Origin: an uncultured Prevotellaceae bacterium
GTDB lineage: Bacteria > Bacteroidota > Bacteroidia > Bacteroidales > Bacteroidaceae
Direction: 5' to 3'
Length of the DNA stretch: 11,608 nucleotides
Assembly (NCBI GenBank): GCA_946405695.1
Contig: CAMJIA010000049.1
Coordinates: forward strand, 1-11,608
Positions 4,815-11,608 of this stretch are shown here, piece after piece. Under the pieces are notes generated by a model. That model ran no database searches and was not told where the DNA came from. It worked only from the letters and a program-made list of their open reading frames with translations. Within the stretch, counting starts at the first letter, position 1; every line of letters begins with the position of its first letter. Position numbers and translations under genes: made by a program.

Positions 4815-6695
4815 ATGATGATGGACTCTCAAGAAAAGGCTCTCACAGAAGAGCAGGTTGCAGAACAAAACGTTGAACAAGACGTAGTAGAAAACACTGA
4901 AAACGCTGAAAGCACAGAGATTGCCGAAGAAGCACAGGTTGCTGAAAGTGTAGAGGTTGCTGAAGAAGCAGAGGTTATCGAACGGAAGCAGTATGACTCC
5001 AAGAAAGAAGTCCTGGAGCGCGTACGTGAGATAGCTCATAACGAGGAGGCTCCTCAGAAAGACGAGGTAGACTACCTGAAGACTGTTTTCTACAAGTTAC
5101 ACATTGCCGAGCGCGAAGCAGCCCTCAAGGAATATATTGATGGCGGTGGCGATCCTGAGCAATACCAGATTACGCCAGACCTCGACGAGGAGGCTTTCAA
5201 GGCTGAAATGGGTGTTATCAAGGAGAAGCGCCAGAAGCTGTTCCGCGAGCAGGAGCAAGAGAAGCAGGACAACCTGGAGAAGAAGCTGGCTATCATCGAA
5301 AAGATAAAGACGATGATTACCTCGCCTGAAGAGGCCAACAAGTCGTACAAGGAATTCAAGGCACTGCAGGACGAATGGAAGGAAATCAAGAACGTTCCCG
5401 CTGAGAAGGCCAACGAACTGTGGCGCAACTACCAGTTGTATGTGGAGCAGTTCTACGACTTGCTGAAATTGAATAGCGAAGCCCGCGAATATGACTTCAA
5501 GAAGAATCTGGAGGCCAAGACCAAGCTTTGTGAGGCAGCAGAGAAGCTGGCTGACGAGACGGATGTCATCAGCGCCTTCCACCAGTTACAGAAACTGCAT
5601 CAGGAATATCGCGAGACGGGTCCTGTAGCCCGCGAACTGCGCGAAGAGATATGGAATCGCTTCAAGGCTGCCTCGACAGTCATCAACAAGCGCCACCAGC
5701 AGCATTTCGAAGACTTGCGTGCCAAGGAGGAAGAAAATCTGGCAAAGAAGACTGCCCTCTGCGAGAAGGTCGAGGCCATAGCTGCCGAGGAGAACAAGGG
5801 CAGTGGCGACTGGGAGCGTCATACCAAGGAGATTATTGAGTTGCAGGCCGAATGGAAAACCATCGGTTTTGCACCACAGAAGATGAACGTGAAGATTTTC
5901 GAGCGTTTCCGTGCAGCCTGCGACGACTTCTTCGGTCGTAAGGCTGAACACTTCCGTAATCTGAAGGACACCTTCAAGGAGAATGCCGATAAGAAGCGTG
6001 CACTCATCGAAAAGGCCAAGGCCCTGCAAGACTCTACCGATTGGAAGTCGACGGGCGACAAGCTCATCAACCTGCAGAAGGAGTGGAAGACTATCGGTAT
6101 GGTTCCCAAGAAGTTGGGTGACCAGCTATGGGAAGAGTTCCTCGGTGCCTGCAACAAGTTCTTCGAGGCTCGCAATGCCGCTGGTGCCAATACCCGTAGC
6201 GACGAGCGTGAGAACCTGGAGAAGAAACGCAGCATCATTGAACAGCTGAAGGCTGCTGCTGAAGAAGCTGGCGATGGCCTGCAGGAGAAAGTACAGCAGC
6301 TCGTTGAGCAGTATCAGGCTGTTGGTCACGTACCCTTCAAGGAGAAGGACAAACTCTACGAGGAGTATCATGCCGTACTCGACAAACTCTATAAGGAATT
6401 GAATATCAGCGTTGCCAAGCGTCGTCTGTCGAAGTTCAAGGATACTATCAAACAGGTTGCTGAGCGTGGCGAGAACGCGCTGGACAACGAGCGTGCCCGT
6501 CTGATGCGCCAGTATGAGCAGCTGAAGCAGGAGGTGCAGACCTACGAGAACAACCTTGGCTTCCTCAATGCTTCTTCGAAGAAGGGTAACAGCCTCATCG
6601 ACGAGATGAACCGTAAGGTACAGAAGCTGAAGGACGAGGTGCAGCTGGTGCGTGAGAAGATCAAGGCCATCGACGCTGAGAATCGCGAAAAGTAA
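4815..6695 (+). CDS. DUF349-repeat coiled-coil protein
   Basis: This 626-residue, highly charged, mostly helical protein has no signal peptide. It contains five DUF349-type repeats whose landmark (L-x-x-E/Q-W/Y-x-x-h-G/N-x-x-P) starts at about residues 184, 261, 343, 420 and 496, spaced 77, 82, 77 and 76 residues apart. A more degenerate unit may occupy about 105-180. The N-terminal 60 residues are acidic and low in complexity, with a 12-residue repeat. The C-terminus (about 545-626) reads as a coiled coil. DUF349 proteins are widespread in Bacteroidetes and their molecular role is poorly known; I do not assign one. The start is ambiguous among three consecutive ATGs (4815, 4818, 4821). Two -7 boxes lie upstream, and a bidirectional terminator separates it from the convergent glmM. 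Confidence 0.88.
   Translation: MMMDSQEKALTEEQVAEQNVEQDVVENTENAESTEIAEEAQVAESVEVAEEAEVIERKQYDSKKEVLERVREIAHNEEAPQKDEVDYLKTVFYKLHIAEREAALKEYIDGGGDPEQYQITPDLDEEAFKAEMGVIKEKRQKLFREQEQEKQDNLEKKLAIIEKIKTMITSPEEANKSYKEFKALQDEWKEIKNVPAEKANELWRNYQLYVEQFYDLLKLNSEAREYDFKKNLEAKTKLCEAAEKLADETDVISAFHQLQKLHQEYRETGPVARELREEIWNRFKAASTVINKRHQQHFEDLRAKEEENLAKKTALCEKVEAIAAEENKGSGDWERHTKEIIELQAEWKTIGFAPQKMNVKIFERFRAACDDFFGRKAEHFRNLKDTFKENADKKRALIEKAKALQDSTDWKSTGDKLINLQKEWKTIGMVPKKLGDQLWEEFLGACNKFFEARNAAGANTRSDERENLEKKRSIIEQLKAAAEEAGDGLQEKVQQLVEQYQAVGHVPFKEKDKLYEEYHAVLDKLYKELNISVAKRRLSKFKDTIKQVAERGENALDNERARLMRQYEQLKQEVQTYENNLGFLNASSKKGNSLIDEMNRKVQKLKDEVQLVREKIKAIDAENREK
4851..4982 (+). repeat. Degenerate 36-bp (12-aa) tandem repeat in the acidic N-terminus
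   Basis: Residues 25-36, 37-48 and 49-56 of the DUF349 protein follow a loose 12-residue period, x-E-x-x-E/Q-x-A-E-S-x-E-V/I. A weaker unit lies at 13-24. At DNA level, the GCC/GCT-GAAGAAGCA starts at 4923 and 4959 are exactly 36 bp apart. It suggests expansion by slippage of a disordered acidic segment. Confidence 0.5.
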
Positions 6696-6720
6696 ATTTC
6701 CAAAGAAGATAACAAAAAGA

Positions 6721-6746
6721 AATAGGTGAGATTGCTCTCACCTATT
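6721..6746. terminator. Bidirectional intrinsic terminator between DUF349 gene and glmM
   Basis: AATAGGTGAG (6721-6730) and CTCACCTATT (6737-6746) form a perfect 10-bp stem with a 6-nt loop. It is followed by CTTTTTAT on the plus strand and by TCTTTTTG on the minus strand, so it can stop both convergent genes. Confidence 0.88.
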
Positions 6747-6772
6747 CTTTTTATATATGTCTCAAACGATTA

Positions 6773-8152
6773 TTACTGCATGTCATAGACTACCTGCATC
6801 AACTTCTTACCCAGCTCATCAGCCATTTCCATGGTCTGTGCTTCGCTATAGACGCGGATGATAGGTTCGGTGTTCGACTTGCGCAGGTGCACCCAACGGT
6901 CGGCAAAGTCAATCTTCACACCATCGATGTCGTTAACCTGTGCAGAGTTATCTTGAGCAAACATCTCCTTGACCTTGACGAGGATAGCATCTACATCAGT
7001 TTCAGGAGTGAGGTCGATGCGGTTCTTGGCAATCTGATACTCAGGGAAGGTCTTGCGGAGTTCACTGACCGTACAGCCCTTCTTGGCCAACGACGTCAGG
7101 AACAGGGCGATACCCACCAAAGCGTCACGACCATAGTGGCTCTCAGGATAGATAACACCACCATTGCCCTCACCACCGATGACGGCATTAACCTCTTTCA
7201 TCTTAGTGGTAACGTTCACCTCACCAACGGCAGCAGCGGCATACGTACCACCATGCTTCTCCGTCACGTCGCGAAGAGCACGTGTTGAAGAGAGGTTGCT
7301 GACGGTATTGCCGACGGTCTGAGACAACACGTAATCGGCCACGCTGACCAACGTATATTCCTCACCAAACATCTTACCATCCTCGCAGATGAAAGCCAGA
7401 CGGTCTACATCAGGGTCAACAACGATACCCAGGTCATACTTTCCTGTCTTCATCTCGTCCATGATGCCCTGCAGGTTCTTCTCCAAGGGCTCTGGGTTGT
7501 GGGCAAAGTCGCCTGTCACCTCACCATTCAGGAACTTATAGCTGACGCCCAGCTTATCGAGCAGTTTGGGCAGGATGAGTCCACCAACAGAGTTGATGCT
7601 ATCCACACACACCTTGAAACCAGCTTTCTTGATAGCTTCCACGTCCACCAGCTTCAGGTCGAGAACAGCCTGTACATGACGATCATCGAACGAGTCGTCA
7701 ATGGTGACATGTCCAAGATTATCGACCTCAGCATACTGGAAGTCTTCCTTCTCAGCAATTGCCAGCACCTCAGCGCCGTCGGCAGCTGTCAGGAACTCGC
7801 CCTCGCTATTCAACAGTTTCAGGGCATTCCACTGACGAGGATTGTGCGAGGCGGTGATGATGATACCACCATCAGCACCACTCATGCGAACAGCCAACTC
7901 GGTAGTCGGTGTTGAGGCATAGCCGATGTCCAACACGTCGAAGCCCATGCCCACAAGGGTACCACAGACCACGTCGCGTACCATGTGACCAGAAAGACGT
8001 CCGTCACGACCAACTACTATCCTACCCGTTTTACGAGGAATGAACGTAGCGTATGCAGTTGTAAACTTAACGATATCCAGCGGATTCAGTGTGTCACCCG
8101 TGCGTCCGCCAATAGTTCCGCGGATGCCGGAAATAGATTTAATCAGTGTCAT
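6773..8152 (-). CDS. glmM: Phosphoglucosamine mutase-type alpha-D-phosphohexomutase
   Basis: These enzymes move phosphate between C6 and C1 of a sugar. GlmM makes glucosamine-1-phosphate for UDP-GlcNAc, which feeds peptidoglycan and LPS. The 459-residue protein shows all four superfamily sites: the phosphoserine loop TASHNP with S102, the metal loop DPDVD with D246, D248 and D250, the sugar-binding loop GEGNGG (327-332), and the phosphate-binding loop RKSNTEPIIR (424-433). The start MTLIKSISGIRGTIGG is typical of the Bacteroidetes/archaeal-type enzymes. It begins 10 bp after the DUF4827 gene and very likely shares its transcript. Closely related phosphomannomutase/phosphoglucomutase activity cannot be excluded from sequence alone, because loops of this subtype do not separate the substrates cleanly. 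The superfamily is certain; the specific substrate is probable. Confidence 0.88.
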   Translation of the reverse strand: MTLIKSISGIRGTIGGRTGDTLNPLDIVKFTTAYATFIPRKTGRIVVGRDGRLSGHMVRDVVCGTLVGMGFDVLDIGYASTPTTELAVRMSGADGGIIITASHNPRQWNALKLLNSEGEFLTAADGAEVLAIAEKEDFQYAEVDNLGHVTIDDSFDDRHVQAVLDLKLVDVEAIKKAGFKVCVDSINSVGGLILPKLLDKLGVSYKFLNGEVTGDFAHNPEPLEKNLQGIMDEMKTGKYDLGIVVDPDVDRLAFICEDGKMFGEEYTLVSVADYVLSQTVGNTVSNLSSTRALRDVTEKHGGTYAAAAVGEVNVTTKMKEVNAVIGGEGNGGVIYPESHYGRDALVGIALFLTSLAKKGCTVSELRKTFPEYQIAKNRIDLTPETDVDAILVKVKEMFAQDNSAQVNDIDGVKIDFADRWVHLRKSNTEPIIRVYSEAQTMEMADELGKKLMQVVYDMQ

Positions 8153-8162
8153 ATTGGTTCTT

Positions 8163-8825
8163 TTATCTCTCTCTCTGATAAGTAATTTCGTAATAATACG
8201 GCGTCACACTAGACGAAGCATCAGCAGTACCCTGCGAATGGGGAACAATAAGGCGAACCTTGGCAGTCTCCTCGCCAGGATTCTCCGGACGTCCTATCTT
8301 CACGTAGGTCAACGGTACGAGCCAGCCACCAGGAACCGATGCACTACCGTGATAACGATACATCATACCCGAAATGAACGAGGCCGTAATGGTCGTTCCC
8401 GTACGCTTCGTACTCATCTTGTCAAGGTATTGCGAAACGTCGATGCCCGATCCCAAGGAAGATAGCGAGGCATGTACGTCGTTACGAACTATAACTTCGC
8501 GCGTCTTGATATTCTGCTCCATAAAACGACACAGAATATTCACTGCCTTATCTTCTTCCAGCACATCGCCACAGCCTCCACGCACAATCTGCATGTAGAC
8601 ACCATTGCGAGTGAATTTCACATACTGGTTGCTTTCCAAATTGGTCGTACAGCCCTGTGCCTCGAAGGTAGCCTGGTCAATCACCTGAATACAACTGTCT
8701 GCAATAAACTGCTCAATGGCATCTTTCTCCTTCTTCTTCATGTCCGAATAGGTTTCATAGTTCTCGCAACTGGCAAGTACTACAACGGCCATCAGCAGAG
8801 CAATGATATAGGAATATTTCTTCAT
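8163..8825 (-). CDS. DUF4827-type lipoprotein
   Basis: This 220-residue protein starts MKKYSYIIALLMAVVVLASC, a lipoprotein signal peptide with lipobox LASC and acylated Cys at residue 20. The frame stays open upstream to 8876, but the start at 8825 is preferred because it gives the signal peptide exactly at the N-terminus and lies downstream of the promoter at 8854-8885. After the Cys come a charged linker and a domain of about 190 residues with conserved-looking GCGDVLEEDKAVNILCRFME, which I recognise as resembling the Bacteroidetes DUF4827 family; the function is unknown. It would be anchored in the cell envelope. glmM follows after 10 bp, so the two are probably co-transcribed. The family name rests on memory of similar proteins rather than a search. 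Confidence 0.75.
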   Translation of the reverse strand: MKKYSYIIALLMAVVVLASCENYETYSDMKKKEKDAIEQFIADSCIQVIDQATFEAQGCTTNLESNQYVKFTRNGVYMQIVRGGCGDVLEEDKAVNILCRFMEQNIKTREVIVRNDVHASLSSLGSGIDVSQYLDKMSTKRTGTTITASFISGMMYRYHGSASVPGGWLVPLTYVKIGRPENPGEETAKVRLIVPHSQGTADASSSVTPYYYEITYQRER

Positions 8826-8853
8826 CTGTTGTGCACTATTACAAATTTCCGTG

Positions 8854-8885
8854 CAAAGGTACGAATAAGCAAGCAAAATACCAAA
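8854..8885 (-). promoter_or_regulatory. Promoter of the DUF4827-glmM unit
   Basis: On the minus strand, TTTG (8882-8885), 20 nt and TACCTTTG (8854-8861) match the consensus exactly. The inferred start is near 8850, about 25 nt before the lipoprotein ATG. This supports the start at 8825 over the longer open frame. Confidence 0.8.
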
Positions 8886-8912
8886 GAAATAACACTTTTT
8901 ACCACTTAATAT

Positions 8913-9944
8913 TTATTTCAAACGGTCTTCAAAGGCGATGAAGGCCTGCTTGACGATGTCGACAGCCTCAGGTAGGGTGCACTGCAACTTGCCACCAGAA
9001 GCATTGAGGTGTCCACCACCATTGAAGAAACGGGCAGCAACCTCGTTGCAGGGGAAATCGTCGACAGAGCGCAGCGAAACCCATATCATCTGCTTCTCGG
9101 TATCCTCGCGCAGGGAAATGCTCAGCTTCAAGCCTTTGATTTGCAGCGGCATATTGACCAGACCCTCAGCATCGCCCTTGACAAAGTGAAAGCGCTTCTG
9201 GTCTTCACGATTCAGGGTATAGAACGCTGCATGACGTTCTTCGTCAACGACTAGACAGTTGCAGAGCACATGTCCCACCATACGAAGGCGGTGCTCTGAG
9301 TAGTTGTGATAGACGTTGCGATATATCTTGTCCTTATCGATGCGCTTGGTCAACAGTTGCGAGATGATATAATAGATGTCGCAATCGGTAGAGTTATACG
9401 TAAAACCACCCGTATCGGTCATCATGCCGCAATAGACTGGAATGGCGAAATGCTTACCCAGCTGCTCGAAGAGTCCCAACTGCCACACCACACGGAACAC
9501 CAACTCGCAGGTTGACGACGCACCAGGTTGCGACACTTTGACAACAGCATCGACATCTGGATTCAGGTGATGGTCTATCAACACCTTCTTGGCAGGGGAA
9601 CTGCCAAGCACAGCTTCCATCTCGTCAGTACGTGCCAACGTATTGAAATCCAGACAGATAATAAGATCCGCCATTTTCAACACCATGTCTACATAGTCGC
9701 GACGCTTGTCGTAGCGCACAATCTTCTCGCTATTAGGCAACCACTGCAAGTAGTCTGGATACTGGTCGGGAACCACCATCAACGGTTCCTTACCCAGCAG
9801 ACGCAACACCTCGCCCATAGCTAGCACAGCACCCAGTGCGTCGCCATCAGCATTCTGATGGCAACACAACACAGGCATATTGCTATTGTCAAGTAGGGAG
9901 CGCAGCGTGCTGCACTCCCCTTCAGTCATAATGTTATCGAGCAT
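8913..9944 (-). CDS. nrnA: DHH/DHHA1 phosphoesterase, NrnA-like (oligoribonuclease / pAp phosphatase)
   Basis: NrnA-type enzymes degrade 2-5-nt RNA fragments and dephosphorylate 3'-phosphoadenosine 5'-phosphate in the cytosol. The 343-residue protein carries the DHH metal motifs: HQNADGDALG with H29, D33 and D35; CLDF with D99; the namesake DHH at 124-126; and MMTDTGGF with D177. The C-terminal DHHA1 substrate-binding motif GGGHLNASGG lies at 309-318. Size and motif order match the NrnA group rather than RecJ or c-di-AMP-specific GdpP, which carries extra PAS/GGDEF domains. Some small DHH proteins hydrolyse pApA or c-di-AMP instead, so the substrate is not fixed. The start at 9944 follows an AT-rich repeat; ATG at 9929 is an alternative. 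It lies 24 bp after the nucleotidyltransferase gene on the same strand. Confidence 0.88.
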   Translation of the reverse strand: MLDNIMTEGECSTLRSLLDNSNMPVLCCHQNADGDALGAVLAMGEVLRLLGKEPLMVVPDQYPDYLQWLPNSEKIVRYDKRRDYVDMVLKMADLIICLDFNTLARTDEMEAVLGSSPAKKVLIDHHLNPDVDAVVKVSQPGASSTCELVFRVVWQLGLFEQLGKHFAIPVYCGMMTDTGGFTYNSTDCDIYYIISQLLTKRIDKDKIYRNVYHNYSEHRLRMVGHVLCNCLVVDEERHAAFYTLNREDQKRFHFVKGDAEGLVNMPLQIKGLKLSISLREDTEKQMIWVSLRSVDDFPCNEVAARFFNGGGHLNASGGKLQCTLPEAVDIVKQAFIAFEDRLK

Positions 9945-9945
9945 T

Positions 9946-9972
9946 AATTATCAATTCTCAATTGTCAATTAA
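9946..9972. repeat. AT-rich TCAATTGTCAATT repeat, copy 2
   Basis: AATTATCAATT (9946-9956) and TCAATTGTCAATTAA (9958-9972) are shared exactly with 3743-3775 beside corA. This copy fills the whole nucleotidyltransferase-nrnA gap and supplies the nucleotidyltransferase stop codon (9969-9971). Relative to the adjacent genes it is in the opposite orientation to copy 1. Confidence 0.5.
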
Positions 9973-10880
9973 AAAAGCTTGTTGGGATAAACGCCCTCGT
10001 CCACCAACTGCTGGATACGTGCTACAGTAGCATCGCGGTCGGCAGCATAAGTCACGCCAAACCACTTCGAGGTGGTGTCAAGCACCTCGCAGGTTGCCGT
10101 ACCCTCGGTGATGAGTTTGTTAACCATCAAGGGGATAAAGAACTCAGCCTTCAGGTTCTCCATATTCTTCGGGTCAGAGAGGAACTCCTTGAAATACTCC
10201 TCGCTGTATTCGAAGTAGTCGGGAGTGAAGCCCCAGACGTTCATCGAAACAGGTGCATTCTCGTCAAGCACCTGCCAGTCGCCCTGCTCGTCCTTGAACT
10301 GAATGCTACCGTCCTTGCGAAGAATCTCCGTACGCTCTACGACATCCGTCAAATGACGCTGGTCGTTGTAAGCACAGACGCCACGAGCCACAGCACCGTT
10401 CTCGCTAAGTGTATTACATACGCGGAAGCCCACCATCGCATATTTATTCTTAGAACCTTCGGGCAAATTGCTCAGGAACTTACCAATCTGCATGAAGCAG
10501 TCACGGCCATAGAAGTCATCGCAGTTGATAACGCAGAACGGCTCCTTGATGATGTCCTTACCCATCAGCACAGCGTGGTTCGTACCCCAAGGCTTCTGAC
10601 GACCCTCAGGAACTGAGAAACCTGCGGGCAGTGCGTCGAGGGCCTGGAAGCACAGTTCACACTGCACTTTACCCTCGTACTTAGAGAGAATCTGGGTACG
10701 GAACTGCTCCTCGAAATCCTTGCGGATAACCCATACAATCTTGCCGAATCCTGCCTGAATAGCGTCGTAGATACTATAGTCCATAATCGTCTCACCGTTG
10801 GGTCCCAGACCGTCGAGCTGCTTCAGACCGCCATAACGGCTGCCCATGCCTGCTGCTAAAAGAAATAATGTTGGTTTCAT
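9969..10880 (-). CDS. Sugar-phosphate nucleotidyltransferase family protein
   Basis: The 303-residue protein is a cytosolic NTP_transferase-type enzyme (the family that makes NDP-sugars from sugar-1-phosphates). The N-terminal nucleotide-binding signature is LAAGMGSRYGGLKQ (8-21). PWGTNHAVL (97-105) corresponds to the base-binding region, and CDDFYG (120-125) supplies the metal-binding Asp. SMNVWGFTPDYF is the usual mid-domain sugar-side segment. It lacks the left-handed beta-helix tail of GlmU-type enzymes and is close to GalU or RmlA in length, though its sequence is of a separate Bacteroidetes type. Which NTP and sugar it uses cannot be told. It lies 14 bp after a GH2 gene and 24 bp before nrnA on the same strand, with no terminator seen between them. 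The start MKPTLFLLAAG is the natural family N-terminus. Confidence 0.85.
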   Translation of the reverse strand: MKPTLFLLAAGMGSRYGGLKQLDGLGPNGETIMDYSIYDAIQAGFGKIVWVIRKDFEEQFRTQILSKYEGKVQCELCFQALDALPAGFSVPEGRQKPWGTNHAVLMGKDIIKEPFCVINCDDFYGRDCFMQIGKFLSNLPEGSKNKYAMVGFRVCNTLSENGAVARGVCAYNDQRHLTDVVERTEILRKDGSIQFKDEQGDWQVLDENAPVSMNVWGFTPDYFEYSEEYFKEFLSDPKNMENLKAEFFIPLMVNKLITEGTATCEVLDTTSKWFGVTYAADRDATVARIQQLVDEGVYPNKLF

Positions 10881-10894
10881 AATGATTTAATTGT

Positions 10895-11608
10895 TTATTG
10901 TTTCACGTTTATTGTTACTTTCTTTGTTAGTTTGCGCTGTTTGTCCTTGACGGTAAGCGTCAGGTTGCCAGCCAGCTGAGCGCTACGCACCACCACAACA
11001 AGTTGTCCGTGGAACAGTTTCATCGTAGGTTGCTTAAACGACTCCAGCGAGGTAGCATCACCATTACATACAGCCTCAAAGCTGCCAGCACCCGTCACCT
11101 CAAAGTCCAGCTGGTCATCAGCATCGGGAATCAGCGTGCCCTGCTTATCTGTCAGCGATACTGTGACAAAGGCGAGGTCGTCGCCATCAGCATTGAGCAC
11201 GACATTGTCGTCATGTTGTGTCCACACATCGAGTTTCAACTGGGCGGGTTTGCCTGCCGTACGCATGCTCTTCTCGCCAGCCTTCTGACCATTGGCATCA
11301 TAGACAACTACCTTCACCTCACCTGGCTCATACTTCACGTTGTTCCAACGCAGACGGAAGCGATCCAGTCGCTCAGCAGGATTCTTCGTTATCTTGCACT
11401 GACTCTTGCCATTGACGAAGAGCTCAGCAGTGGGATAGTCGGTATAGCAATAGACGGGCGTCACCTCCCCTATCCTTTCCTTACCCCAAGTCCAATGCGG
11501 CAACAGGTGGATAGTGTGTTCCTTCGTGTTCCAATGCGAACGATAGAGGAAGTAGCGGTCCTTGGGCAGTCCTGCTAAGTCACAGATGCCGAAGTAACTG
11601 CTACGCGA
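10895..11608 (-). CDS. C-terminal part of a glycoside hydrolase family 2 protein (DUF4982 + C-terminal Ig-like domain)
   Basis: The frame is open to the right edge, so this is the last 237 residues of a larger gene. The first visible residues, SRSSYFGICDLAGLPKDRYF, resemble the end of the GH2 TIM barrel. They are followed by HLLPHWTWG and a DUF4982-like domain (about residues 45-120, with TAELFVNGKS and YEPGEVKVVVYDANG). A second C-terminal sandwich domain (about 125-237) contains DDLAFVTVSLTD and CNGDATSLESF. This architecture is typical of Bacteroidetes beta-galactosidase-like GH2 enzymes, normally secreted or periplasmic and used on plant or host glycans. The signal peptide and both catalytic glutamates lie outside the window, so the sugar specificity is unknown. 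A TTG at 11503 could start a shorter frame, but homologous sequence continues upstream of it, so it is not the start. Confidence 0.85.
   Translation of the reverse strand, partial: SRSSYFGICDLAGLPKDRYFLYRSHWNTKEHTIHLLPHWTWGKERIGEVTPVYCYTDYPTAELFVNGKSQCKITKNPAERLDRFRLRWNNVKYEPGEVKVVVYDANGQKAGEKSMRTAGKPAQLKLDVWTQHDDNVVLNADGDDLAFVTVSLTDKQGTLIPDADDQLDFEVTGAGSFEAVCNGDATSLESFKQPTMKLFHGQLVVVVRSAQLAGNLTLTVKDKQRKLTKKVTINVKQ

Noticed and set aside
4806..5039. Minus-strand frame with a repetitive FSNLCFFGNLC-like hydrophobic sequence
   Set aside because: It is the antisense of the acidic repeat of the DUF349 protein; the apparent repeats and hydrophobicity follow from that.
5819..6238. 139-residue minus-strand frame rich in Ser/Arg within the DUF349 gene
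   Set aside because: It is antisense to conserved DUF349 repeats and has no start signals.
8826..8876. 17-residue N-terminal extension of the DUF4827 lipoprotein
   Set aside because: It would bury the signal peptide and would start upstream of the -7 box at 8854-8861, so the ATG at 8825 is the sensible start.
11003..11578. 191-residue plus-strand frame opposite the GH2 gene
   Set aside because: The minus strand carries clear GH2 C-terminal domains that continue past the TTG at 11503; the plus frame has no motif or promoter.

Overview
The window looks like a chromosomal segment of a Bacteroidales bacterium, most likely Prevotella or a close relative. The evidence is the TAnnTTTG-type -7 promoter boxes with a TTTG -33 box, weak or absent Shine-Dalgarno sequences, a DUF4827 lipoprotein, a Bacteroidetes-type GH2 C-terminus (DUF4982) and an aminoacyl-histidine dipeptidase. 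I see no phage, transposon, CRISPR, tRNA or rRNA. Most of the window is ordinary core genome; the unusual material lies in the intergenic regions.

Layout. On the minus strand at the left edge is rsmA (ksgA), cut off at its 3' end. Upstream of it, also on the minus strand, is an unannotated small transcription unit: a promoter, a roughly 90-nt leader with a dyad, a 30-codon ORF and an intrinsic terminator. Diverging from it on the plus strand is a two-gene unit of a YbhN/MprF-type membrane protein and pepD, preceded by two FNR/CRP-like inverted repeats. The pepD terminator is interleaved with the promoter of corA. The corA mRNA has a leader of about 150 nt with a tiny acidic ORF and a set of mutually exclusive pairings that could hide or expose the corA ribosome-binding region. 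Next on the plus strand is a long coiled-coil protein with five DUF349 repeats, ending in a bidirectional terminator.

The right half is all minus strand. In transcription order it holds the C-terminal part of a GH2 glycosidase, a sugar-nucleotide-type nucleotidyltransferase, a DHH-family NrnA-like phosphoesterase, then, with its own promoter, a DUF4827 lipoprotein followed 10 bp later by a glmM-type phosphohexomutase.

Functional themes are rRNA maturation (rsmA), peptide catabolism (pepD), divalent cation uptake (corA), nanoRNA/pAp turnover (nrnA), and sugar supply for the envelope (glmM, nucleotidyltransferase, GH2). The best candidate for something undescribed is the corA leader, a possible cis-acting RNA switch. 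The 30-codon ORF or small RNA next to rsmA is second. Both come from reading the sequence by eye and have not been tested by folding or homology search.
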